Assembly (NCBI GenBank): GCA_005772945.1
Contig: SXIE01000167.1
Coordinates: forward strand, 1 to 23,266
Direction of reading: 5' to 3'
DNA length: 23,266 bases
From: Pseudomonadota bacterium
GTDB lineage: Bacteria; Myxococcota; UBA9042; PHBI01
The position numbers and the translations under genes were made by a program. Below are positions 8,224 through 14,880 of the stretch, piece by piece. The notes below the pieces were generated by a model. That model was not told the origin of the DNA and searched no databases. It saw only the letters and a list, made by a program, of their open reading frames with translations. Every line of letters starts with the position of its first letter. Position 1 is the stretch's first letter.

Positions 8224-11127
8224 ATGTCGATGTCGCGCGCCGTCGCGCTGTTGTCACCGTGGAACACCGCTTTCCTCGCGGTCGCCGCGCTCGTCATCGT
8301 CGGCTGCCCCGCCGACGAAAAGGGCGCCTTCCATCAGCTTCCTGGCCCCGACGCGCTGACGAACCTCTGCCCGACGGGCACCGGCGCGCCGATCGAGCCC
8401 TGCTCCGACGAGGGCGCGACGCGCTGCGACGCGACCGGCAGCCTCGCGGTGTGCACCGAGCTGAGCGGCTGCCTGCAGTGGGGAACGCCCTCGGCGTGCC
8501 CACCCGGAACCGCCTGCGAGGCGGGCGCGTGCGTCGCGCGCGGCTGCGAGGACGCTCCCTGCACCGCGCTCGATCAGCGGCGCTGCGATCCGAGCGACGT
8601 CGCGGCCTATCAACTCTGCGGCGACACCGACCAGGACGGCTGCCTCGCGTGGCTTGCCAAGACGGACTGCCCCGCGGGCCAGGTGTGTGCGCAGAGCGGT
8701 TCGTGCGGCGCCACGTGCGCCGACGAGTGTGCTGACGGGTTCACGCGCTGCGAGGGCGACGCCGTCGTGACCTGCGCCGATCACGACCTCGATGGCTGCC
8801 TCGAGTGGGGCGGCGCGACCGCCTGCGCCGCGCATTGCAGCGTCGGCGTGTGTGTCGCGATGTGTGAGGACGAGTGCGCGGCCGCGGGTCTGACGCGCTG
8901 CGACGGCACTGGGTTTGCCGAGTGCCGACGCCGCGCCGAGGCCGACGGCGGATGCCTCGCGTGGGGACCGATCGTCGGGTGCCCGGTCGGAACGAGCTGC
9001 TCGAACGGGGTGTGTGGCGCCGGCTGTGGCGACGAGTGCGCGGACGGCGAGACGGCGTGCGAGGCCGGCGGATCGCGCCGCTGCGGGCAATTCGACGGCG
9101 ACGCCTGCCGCGACTGGAGCCTGCCGGTGGCGTGCGCGAGCGGAGCGACCTGCAGCCGCGGCGCGTGTGCGACCGAGTGCGTCAGCGAGTGCACGCGGCA
9201 GGGCGCGCGCACGTGCGACGGGCAGGCGATTCTCGGCTGCGGACAGTACGACGGCGACGGCTGCCTCGAATGGAGCACGATCGGGCGGTGCGACGAGGCG
9301 CTCGGCGAGATCTGCGCAAACGGCGCGTGTGCGGTCAGCTGCGTCGACGCCTGCGACGCCGGCGCTGTCCGCTGCCGCCCGGGCGCGACGGCCCTTACCG
9401 AGGCGTGCATCGTGCTCGCGAGCGGGTGCCGCGGTTGGGAGCTGGCCGAGGACTGCGCGGCCGCCGGCCCGGGGCGCGCCGTGTGCGCCGAGGGACACTG
9501 CGCCGCGACGTGCACCGACGACTGCACGACCGCTGGCCAAGACGCGTGCCTCGGCGAGAGCGCCGTGACGACCTGCGGCCAGTTCGATGACGACGCGTGC
9601 TTGGACTGGGGCACGGAGGCGCCGTGCGACCCGGCGATGGCGTGTGTCGACGGGGTGTGCGCGCCGATTCCGGCGCCGACCGGGATGAAGATCTCGGAGA
9701 TCCTGCCCAACGCCGAGGGTCCGGACTACGACGTGTTCATCGAGCTCGCGGGACCGCCCGGGGCCTCGCTCGCCGGGCTCACGCTCGAGGCCATCAACGG
9801 CAAGGACGGCGCGAGCTACGGCCAGCTGACGCTCGGCGGAACGTTCGACGCGGGCGGCTACTTCGTCATCGCGCACCCGGCGGCGCGTTCGGAGATCGCG
9901 GACGTGGCCGATGTCCTCTCGACGTTCGCCGACTTGCAAAACGGGCCGGACAACCTGCGCCTGCGCTGGGGCGACACGACGCTCGACGCGCTCGGCTACG
10001 GCGGCTTCGACGCGTTCGATCACTTCGAAGGCGAAGGCTCGCCAGCCGCGGAGCCGGGTGCCGGCGAGAGCCTCGGGCGCCTCGGCGCGCTACAGGATAC
10101 GGACGACAACGCGGTCGACTTCGCGGTGTCCGCGACGCCGAACCCCGGCGGCGGCTTCGTCCCGGTCATCACCCCGCGAGAGGCAGGCCAGGTGATCTTC
10201 GCGGAGATCATGGCCAACCCGGCAGCGATCTCGGACTCGCTCGGCGAGTGGTTCGAGCTGGTGTCGACCGCGAGCGGCGAGAGCTTCGATCTGCGCGGCT
10301 GCGAGATCCGCAGCAAGACCGACGAAGTGCATGTCATCAACAACCCGATCCTCGTCGAGCCGGGCGGGATCGTGGTGCTCGGGCGGCAGCCCCATGCGGG
10401 CTTCGCCGCGAGCTATTACTACGGTAATGCGATCGGGCTGACGAACGAGAACGACCAGCTCTCGCTCGTCTGCTCCGGCGTGGTGATCGATACGGTGGCG
10501 TGGTCCGCAGCCCTGCCCGACGGCGCGAGCTGGAACCTCGATCCCTTGCATGCCAATGCAAACGACAACGACAGCGCCGCGAACTGGTGCCGGTCCCCCG
10601 TGACTCCGCGCGGCGACGTCGACGAGGGCACCCCCGGCGCGACCAACCCGCCCTGCCCCGGCAGCGGCGACGGCTACAATCAGACGCTCTTCGCGAGCGC
10701 CGCCGGCAGCTGCGGCGACGCGGCCGACTGGCACCAGCTGACGTTCGTCGGCGCGCCGGTGGCCAGCAGCCCTGGCACGCTCACGCTCGATTGGCAGGGG
10801 GTCTTCTGCGCGGTCCTGCCGGGATCGACCACGCTCGAGCTGCAGTTCGAGGTGATGGCCGGCGGCAGCGGCGCGACCACGTGGCAGTCGATCGGGACCG
10901 ACACGATCGCGAGCGCGAACGACGCTTGCACGTGGCTGCAATCTTCGGCGTTCATCGACACGACGGTGCTGACGAGCGCGCTCGCCGTCCGCGCCGACAG
11001 CGCGTCGATCGTGGGCCGCTACCGGATCGCGTCGAACTGTCCGGGCGGCACGGGCTGCGGGCTCTTGGGGATCGGGCCGGCGGCCAACTGCGTGCGCAAC
11101 GTGACGCTGAGCTACCCCTACGAATAA
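8224..11127 (+). CDS. Lipoprotein with eight Cys-rich repeats and two lamin-tail-like domains
   Basis: 967 residues from ATG 8224, with CGGAG five bases upstream. A classic lipobox IVGC puts the lipidated cysteine at 28. Residues about 60-480 hold eight imperfect repeats of roughly 50 residues, each with about six cysteines and a core like D-G-C-L-E/A-W followed by G-x-x-C and ending in G-x-C; regular disulphides are likely. Residue 488 begins KISEILPNAEGPDYDVFIEL, and about residue 656 begins VIFAEIMANP with GEWFEL: both are LTD (lamin-tail/intermediate filament tail) signatures, an Ig-like fold common on secreted bacterial proteins. The last ~200 residues are another beta region with few cysteines. 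This is most likely an outer-surface adhesive or scaffold protein; no enzymatic motif is seen. Other six-Cys repeats could mimic this pattern, but the LTD calls are good. Confidence 0.88.
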   Translation: MSMSRAVALLSPWNTAFLAVAALVIVGCPADEKGAFHQLPGPDALTNLCPTGTGAPIEPCSDEGATRCDATGSLAVCTELSGCLQWGTPSACPPGTACEAGACVARGCEDAPCTALDQRRCDPSDVAAYQLCGDTDQDGCLAWLAKTDCPAGQVCAQSGSCGATCADECADGFTRCEGDAVVTCADHDLDGCLEWGGATACAAHCSVGVCVAMCEDECAAAGLTRCDGTGFAECRRRAEADGGCLAWGPIVGCPVGTSCSNGVCGAGCGDECADGETACEAGGSRRCGQFDGDACRDWSLPVACASGATCSRGACATECVSECTRQGARTCDGQAILGCGQYDGDGCLEWSTIGRCDEALGEICANGACAVSCVDACDAGAVRCRPGATALTEACIVLASGCRGWELAEDCAAAGPGRAVCAEGHCAATCTDDCTTAGQDACLGESAVTTCGQFDDDACLDWGTEAPCDPAMACVDGVCAPIPAPTGMKISEILPNAEGPDYDVFIELAGPPGASLAGLTLEAINGKDGASYGQLTLGGTFDAGGYFVIAHPAARSEIADVADVLSTFADLQNGPDNLRLRWGDTTLDALGYGGFDAFDHFEGEGSPAAEPGAGESLGRLGALQDTDDNAVDFAVSATPNPGGGFVPVITPREAGQVIFAEIMANPAAISDSLGEWFELVSTASGESFDLRGCEIRSKTDEVHVINNPILVEPGGIVVLGRQPHAGFAASYYYGNAIGLTNENDQLSLVCSGVVIDTVAWSAALPDGASWNLDPLHANANDNDSAANWCRSPVTPRGDVDEGTPGATNPPCPGSGDGYNQTLFASAAGSCGDAADWHQLTFVGAPVASSPGTLTLDWQGVFCAVLPGSTTLELQFEVMAGGSGATTWQSIGTDTIASANDACTWLQSSAFIDTTVLTSALAVRADSASIVGRYRIASNCPGGTGCGLLGIGPAANCVRNVTLSYPYE

Positions 11128-11148
11128 CCCGCGTCGCGTGCGCGCTCA

Positions 11149-11176
11149 TTGACTCGCGGCGATCGGCGCCCATGGT
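11149..11176 (+). promoter_or_regulatory. Candidate sigma70-like promoter for the reductase-like gene
   Basis: TTGACT (11149-11154) matches five of six -35 positions. A weak -10, CATGGT (11171-11176), follows after 16 bases. A transcript would begin near 11183, inside the direct repeat at 11181-11200. The -35 is good and the -10 poor. Confidence 0.35.
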
Positions 11177-11180
11177 CGGC

Positions 11181-11200
11181 CAACCTCTTTGCAACCTCTT
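11181..11200 (+). repeat. Tandem CAACCTCTT x2 at 11-bp period before the reductase-like gene
   Basis: CAACCTCTT occurs at 11181-11189 and 11192-11200, one helical turn apart and directly before the GGGGAG ribosome binding site at 11201-11206. It lies around the expected transcription start. It could be a regulator site or a chance pyrimidine-rich duplication. Confidence 0.4.
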
Positions 11201-11212
11201 GGGGAGCCGCTC

Positions 11213-12223
11213 ATGAAAGTGCTCGTCATCGGCGCCGGCGCCGTGGGTCAGGTCTATGGCTATCACCTCGCCAAGGGTGGCGCGGACGTGACGTTCTTCG
11301 TGCGGCCCCAGTACGCCGACGAGGCGCGCGCGGGGTTCACGCTCTATCCTTTGAATGCACTCCGGAGCGAGACCCACCTCGGCGCCCTCACGCAAACGCT
11401 TGCGGCCTATGATCCGAAGAAGGCCGTGCCGCCCGTGCGCTTCGATGGTTTTGGGGTCGTGACGTCGGCCGCCGAGGTCCGCGAGCGCGCTTGGGATGCG
11501 GTCGTGGTGACGGTGTCGTCGTCGGCACTCCAAGGCGCGTGGCTGGGCGAGCTGCTCGCGGCGACGGCCGCGCGCGGGGCACCGACGGTCGTCATGCTGC
11601 AGCCCGGACCCGATGATCGAGCGCGGTTCCTGGAGTTCGTGCCGGCGGATCGGCTCGTGGCCGGGGTCGTCACGCTCGCGAGCTATCATGCGCCGCTGCC
11701 GGGCGAGACGCGGTTTGCCGAGCCCGGGATGGCCTACTGGTTCCCGCCGCTCATGCCGGCGCCCTTCACGGGACCGGCCGAGCGCACACAGGCGATCGCG
11801 AAGATCCTGCGCGGTGGAGAGCTGCCGGCCAAAGCGCTGGGGGCGCGCGCGAAGGTCCCGGGCGGCGGGGCCGAGGTGGCGCTCATGACCTGGCTGGCCG
11901 CGTTCGAGGCGGCGAATTGGAGCTTCCGCGGCCTCGGCGAGCCGGAGCTGGCGCGCCTCACCCACGCGGCCGTCGGCGAGGTCGTCGCGATCGAGCGGGC
12001 CCCCAAGCTGGTCGGCGTGGTCGCATGCGCGCCGATCGTGCGCGGGTTCCTGTGGCTCGCCTCCAAGGTCGCGCCGTTCCCGTTCGAGTCGATGGTCGGC
12101 GCGCACTTCGAGAAGGTAAGAGATCAGACGCGCCACATCCTGGGAGGCACGATCGCGAAGGGGCGCGCCGCGGCGCTGCCGACGGAGCACCTCGAGGCCC
12201 TGAGAGCACGGCTGGCGGCCTGA
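11213..12223 (+). CDS. Ketopantoate reductase (ApbA/PanE)-like Rossmann protein, catalytic residues not conserved
   Basis: 336 residues from ATG 11213, chosen over the upstream TTG at 11189 because GGGGAG sits six bases before it and the Rossmann fold begins at once (MKVLVIGAGAVG, GxGxxG at 7-12). Two-domain layout and length (about 300-340) fit the ApbA/PanE family, which reduces 2-dehydropantoate with NADPH. The family's LQNG loop reads LQPG here (129-132), so the substrate Asn is a Pro. The W-x-K-L-x-x-N helix reads TWLAAFEAAN (226-235), with no Lys at the expected place. No signal peptide is seen, unlike all its neighbours, so it is cytosolic. It is probably a family member with another substrate or a non-catalytic NAD(P)-binding protein. 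Confidence 0.82.
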   Translation: MKVLVIGAGAVGQVYGYHLAKGGADVTFFVRPQYADEARAGFTLYPLNALRSETHLGALTQTLAAYDPKKAVPPVRFDGFGVVTSAAEVRERAWDAVVVTVSSSALQGAWLGELLAATAARGAPTVVMLQPGPDDRARFLEFVPADRLVAGVVTLASYHAPLPGETRFAEPGMAYWFPPLMPAPFTGPAERTQAIAKILRGGELPAKALGARAKVPGGGAEVALMTWLAAFEAANWSFRGLGEPELARLTHAAVGEVVAIERAPKLVGVVACAPIVRGFLWLASKVAPFPFESMVGAHFEKVRDQTRHILGGTIAKGRAAALPTEHLEALRARLAA

Positions 12224-12276
12224 CGCGCGCGCGATCGGCGGGCGGCGCGTTCAACTCGGACCAGGTCGCACGTCGC

Positions 12277-12305
12277 TTGTGGCCACCGGCGATGTGACCT
12301 ACCGT
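12277..12305 (+). promoter_or_regulatory. Candidate promoter for the AgmX/PglI-domain lipoprotein gene pair
   Basis: TTGTGG (12277-12282), a 17-base spacer and TACCGT (12300-12305) lie 40 bases before ATG 12345. The same layout, TTGT(C/G)G-N17-TA, precedes the genes at 14881 and 22835, which supports a shared housekeeping-sigma promoter type. Individually each hexamer is only a moderate match. Confidence 0.4.
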
Positions 12306-12344
12306 CGCCGCGCCCGGTCGCCCTCACCGCGCGCAGAGGCCCGC

Positions 12345-13820
12345 ATGACGCCGCACCTTCGGTATGTGTCCCTCACCGTCCTCGTCGCGACCGCGACCGC
12401 GTGTCAGCGCGAGGAGCCCTTCGACGCCGAGGCCGCCATCGAGTTCGCCGAGCACGCGAGCCGCGCCAGCCCCGCGCCCGCGGTCGATCCAGCGACGATG
12501 GGGTTTCGCGTCGCTTTTCCGTCCGCACCGACTTTCAAGCCGCTCGCATCCGGCGGCGGGACCTTCGCGGCTCACGACGGACCCCATGCCGAGTTCATGG
12601 TGGGCGTCACCGACTACTCACCGGACCGGAAGCGGTTCCTCGTCCCGACGCCGCGGGTCCTGTTCATCGCCGAGTTGGAGCGCATGGCCAAGGGTGGCAC
12701 GGTGCTCTCGGCCGCGCCAACACAGCTCGGGACGAGGGCGGCCTATGACCTGGTGGTGCGCCAGAAATCGTTCGAGAGCCACGTGCGCATGGTCGTCGCC
12801 GGCATGCGCTTTTACAAGGTGGCGGTGCTCTTGGACACGTCGGTCGCCGCCGAAAAGCGCGCCGAGGCCGAGCGCTTTCTCGACTCGTTCGCGCTCACCG
12901 CCGAGGCGCCCGCGGACGCGCCGCTCGCGTGGCAACGCACGGGGGACACGGGGTTCTCGATCTCCCTGCCGTCGGAGGGCAGGTCGGACGAGGCCGCGTT
13001 CGGACTCGAGACGGTCGGCGGCGACCTCCCGTGGCCGGCCGGCCAATGCTCGGTCCTGCGCGGAGGGATCGGCGGGCTCGTCGCAGCCGATCGTGCCGAG
13101 GCGCTTGCCAACACCGAGGGGATCGCCGCCAAGCTGGCCCCGCAGTTCTTCGCGCTGCCGGTGCCGGCGCTGACTGCGGCGCCCGCCAAGGTCGCGGGCG
13201 AGGAGGTCGCCGGCTGGACCATGGAGGGCGAGTTCTTGCCGCGGTTCGGGCGCGGCCGCGGGGTGGTCCGTCTTGCGGTGGTGATGCGCGACGACGCGTT
13301 CTACCTCCTCATCGGCCAGTCGTGGCCCGGCGGGGAAGCGCATGTTCAGCGCTGCTGGGACTCGCTGACCATCGACAAGACTGCGCACCCCGAGGTGCCG
13401 GTCGCGCCATCCGAAGTGCCGGTCGCGCCATCCGAGGTGCCGGTCGCGCCGTCCGAGGTGCCGGTCGCGCCACCCGCCGCGCCGCCCCGCCTGAAGCCCG
13501 GGGTCGACGTCGAGGCGCCGCGCGTGGATGGCCCGCTCGCGGCGCGCACCGTACACGACGCGGTGCGGCGACACGTGGGCGAATTGAAGTGGTGTTTTGA
13601 CGATCGACGGCGCGCGCGCCCCGAGCTCGAGACGCGCCTCACGCTCGGCTTCGTGGTGACGGCGGCGGGTCTGCTCGACAAGGCGCGCATCGTCGAGGGG
13701 ACGTTGCGCGACGGGACGTTCGAGGCGTGCGTGCTCGCGAAGATGGCGCGCTGGAAGTTTCCGGCGCCGCGCGATGGGGCCGAGGTGTCGGTGACCATGC
13801 CCGTGAGTTTCGCACCGTGA
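12345..13820 (+). CDS. Lipoprotein with AgmX/PglI (TonB-like) C-terminal domain
   Basis: 491 residues from ATG 12345, with AGAGG nearby and a signal peptide ending at Cys20 (ATAC, a non-ideal lipobox). Two similar modules seem to follow, starting GFRVAFPS (about 52) and GFSISLPS (about 204) and ending in a hydrophobic strand and W/F-D-S; in spacing they resemble PsbP/Mog1-like folds, which is my inference. A linker holds four EVPVAPS repeats (350-377). The last ~100 residues, with AVRRHVGELKWCF, G-F-V-V-T-A-A-G, C-V-L-A-K-M-A-R-W-K-F-P, fit the AgmX/PglI C-terminal domain known from myxobacterial gliding-motility proteins, a relative of TonB-like domains. The stop overlaps the next start (GTGA), so the two genes are translationally coupled. 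An envelope role is likely; a link to motility is only suggested by the domain. Confidence 0.85.
   Translation: MTPHLRYVSLTVLVATATACQREEPFDAEAAIEFAEHASRASPAPAVDPATMGFRVAFPSAPTFKPLASGGGTFAAHDGPHAEFMVGVTDYSPDRKRFLVPTPRVLFIAELERMAKGGTVLSAAPTQLGTRAAYDLVVRQKSFESHVRMVVAGMRFYKVAVLLDTSVAAEKRAEAERFLDSFALTAEAPADAPLAWQRTGDTGFSISLPSEGRSDEAAFGLETVGGDLPWPAGQCSVLRGGIGGLVAADRAEALANTEGIAAKLAPQFFALPVPALTAAPAKVAGEEVAGWTMEGEFLPRFGRGRGVVRLAVVMRDDAFYLLIGQSWPGGEAHVQRCWDSLTIDKTAHPEVPVAPSEVPVAPSEVPVAPSEVPVAPPAAPPRLKPGVDVEAPRVDGPLAARTVHDAVRRHVGELKWCFDDRRRARPELETRLTLGFVVTAAGLLDKARIVEGTLRDGTFEACVLAKMARWKFPAPRDGAEVSVTMPVSFAP
13392..13475 (+). repeat. 21-bp tandem repeat x4 encoding EVPVAPS
   Basis: Four units at 13392-13412, 13413-13433, 13434-13454 and 13455-13475, nearly identical at DNA level (single-base differences such as GAA/GAG and a final CCC). 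Each is in frame, so copy-number change would lengthen or shorten the linker of the lipoprotein without breaking it. The near identity points to recent expansion. Confidence 0.95.
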
Positions 13821-14695
13821 GCGGGTCTTCTGGGTGGTGGTGGCGGGCCGCGTGCTTGGGTGGGGTCGCGGTGGGGGCGTTCGGCGCGCTCGGCGTGGCG
13901 TGCGCCGAAGGGTCGGGAACGGCGGACGGGCACGAGGTCGAGTCCGAGGTCGAGTCCGAGGTCGAGTCCGAGGTCGAGGTCGAGTCCGAGTCCGAGCCCG
14001 AGGTCGAGGTCGAGGTCGAGGTCGAGGTCGGGCCCCAGACGGCAACAGTCACGCTCGTCGCCGCCGAGGACGCGGTCGCGAGCTATCTCATGTCCCCCTC
14101 CGGCGACTGGAATCTGTTCTCGGGAACGAGCGTGCCGATCGGTCGCCACTTCGACGACGCGCACGTCGGGTACCACACGGCGCTCCGCTTTCGGGCGGTA
14201 CCTGTGCCACGCGGTGCCCGCGTCACCTCGGCGCGCCTCACGTTCTTTCCCACCAACGAGGTCGACTCCTCGAACGCGCTCTGGATCAACATCTACGCGG
14301 AGGCGAGCGACGACTCGGCGCCCTTCGATCCGCACGCCTACGAAAGCGGTCGGCCCGATCAGCGCGCCCGCACCGCCGCCCACATCGACCACTGGCTCGT
14401 GCGCTGTAACGACGCCTGCACCGAGCTCACCGAGTACGACTGCCCGCAACGGCAACGCGACTGCTGGGACCGCACCATCGCCTTCGAGGTTCCCAAGGAT
14501 CTCGGCCCGCTGGTGGCCGAGGTCGTCGCGCGTCCCGAGTGGACCGCCGGAAACGCGATTACGCTGCTGCTCGTGAACGCCGCGACCGACGAAGACGGCG
14601 CTAAATATCGTGAATCACGTTCACTTTCGACGATTGACTCAGCGCGCGATGAGACCTTCGCACCTCGGCTCGCGGTGACGTTCGAGTTCCCCTGA
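13817..14695 (+). CDS. Lipoprotein with acidic repeat linker and secreted beta (CBM96/DNRLRE-like) domain
   Basis: 292 residues from GTG 13817. This start overlaps the preceding stop (GTGA) and yields a signal peptide with lipobox-like GVAC, Cys29; an upstream in-frame ATG at 13727 would lie wholly inside the previous gene. Residues about 40-71 are Glu with Val or Ser, encoded by GAGGTC/GAGTCC hexamers. The remaining ~220 residues show a pattern common in secreted bacterial proteins: a LRF strand, PRGARVTSARLTF, an IYAEASDD strand, a W-containing loop, LVAEVVARPEWTAGNAITLLL and a final APRLAVTFEF. This resembles the DNRLRE/CBM96-type beta domain, often tied to carbohydrate or surface binding. 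Two short Cys pairs (about 195-215) are extra. Codons at 14600-14641 are unlike the rest of the gene. Confidence 0.82.
   Translation: MSGSSGWWWRAACLGGVAVGAFGALGVACAEGSGTADGHEVESEVESEVESEVEVESESEPEVEVEVEVEVGPQTATVTLVAAEDAVASYLMSPSGDWNLFSGTSVPIGRHFDDAHVGYHTALRFRAVPVPRGARVTSARLTFFPTNEVDSSNALWINIYAEASDDSAPFDPHAYESGRPDQRARTAAHIDHWLVRCNDACTELTEYDCPQRQRDCWDRTIAFEVPKDLGPLVAEVVARPEWTAGNAITLLLVNAATDEDGAKYRESRSLSTIDSARDETFAPRLAVTFEFP
13934..14029 (+). repeat. Hexanucleotide repeat GAGGTC/GAGTCC coding an acidic linker
   Basis: About 16 consecutive hexamers, GAGGTC or GAGTCC with one GAGCCC, encode alternating Glu-Val, Glu-Ser and one Glu-Pro. The last four or five units are pure GAGGTC. The unit is a multiple of three, so slippage would change linker length but keep the frame. 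The tract follows the lipobox and probably acts as a charged spacer between membrane anchor and beta domain. Confidence 0.95.
14600..14641 (+). other. AT-rich, atypical-codon patch with a GTGAA-N5-TTCAC palindrome
   Basis: 42 bases inside the 3' part of the beta-domain lipoprotein gene have about 40% GC (17 of 42) and use codons rarely seen elsewhere here (AAA, TAT, CGT, TCA, CTT, ATT). GTGAATCACGTTCAC at 14610-14624 is an inverted repeat with 5-bp arms, and TTGACT follows at 14634-14639. It may be an embedded regulatory site for the downstream gene or only local codon drift. Confidence 0.4.
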
Positions 14696-14702
14696 ATACG
14701 CC

Positions 14703-14781
14703 TCCCGACCGCACCACAGGCGAAGCGCGTGCAGTTCGGCAGATGCCGCACCCCGCGGGGACGCATTTGTCGCGGTCGGGA
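14703..14781. repeat. Perfect 10-bp inverted repeat enclosing a GC palindrome
   Basis: TCCCGACCGC (14703-14712) and GCGGTCGGGA (14772-14781) are exact reverse complements 59 bases apart. Between them lie a short hairpin CGGC-AGAT-GCCG (14737-14748) and the 10-bp palindrome CCCCGCGGGG (14751-14760). A third copy of the core, GCGGTCGG, lies at 14812-14819, 40 bp from the one at 14772. No T tract follows, so this is not an ordinary intrinsic terminator. The right arm overlaps the spacer of the candidate promoter, fitting an operator or a 3'-end structure of the preceding transcript. Confidence 0.5.
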
Positions 14782-14795
14782 AAGCCGCCTACGAT
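14767..14795 (+). promoter_or_regulatory. Candidate promoter for the Cys-rich TTG-start lipoprotein gene
   Basis: TTGTCG (14767-14772), a 17-base spacer and TACGAT (14790-14795). A transcript would begin near 14802, giving a leader of about 79 bases before TTG 14881. This placement also argues against the upstream ATGs at 14743 and 14794 being the start. Confidence 0.45.
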
Positions 14796-14880
14796 GCGGA
14801 CGTTCGTTCACGCGGTCGGCCCGCTGAACCAACCGCATCGGGGCCGACACCTTCGGCCCCCCACCCTACGGAGCCCCCCT

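Noticed and set aside
8254..10023. Minus-strand 589-codon frame opposite the Cys-rich repeats
   Set aside because: Open only because GC-rich antisense lacks stops; the opposite strand has signal peptide, ribosome binding site and regular Cys spacing.
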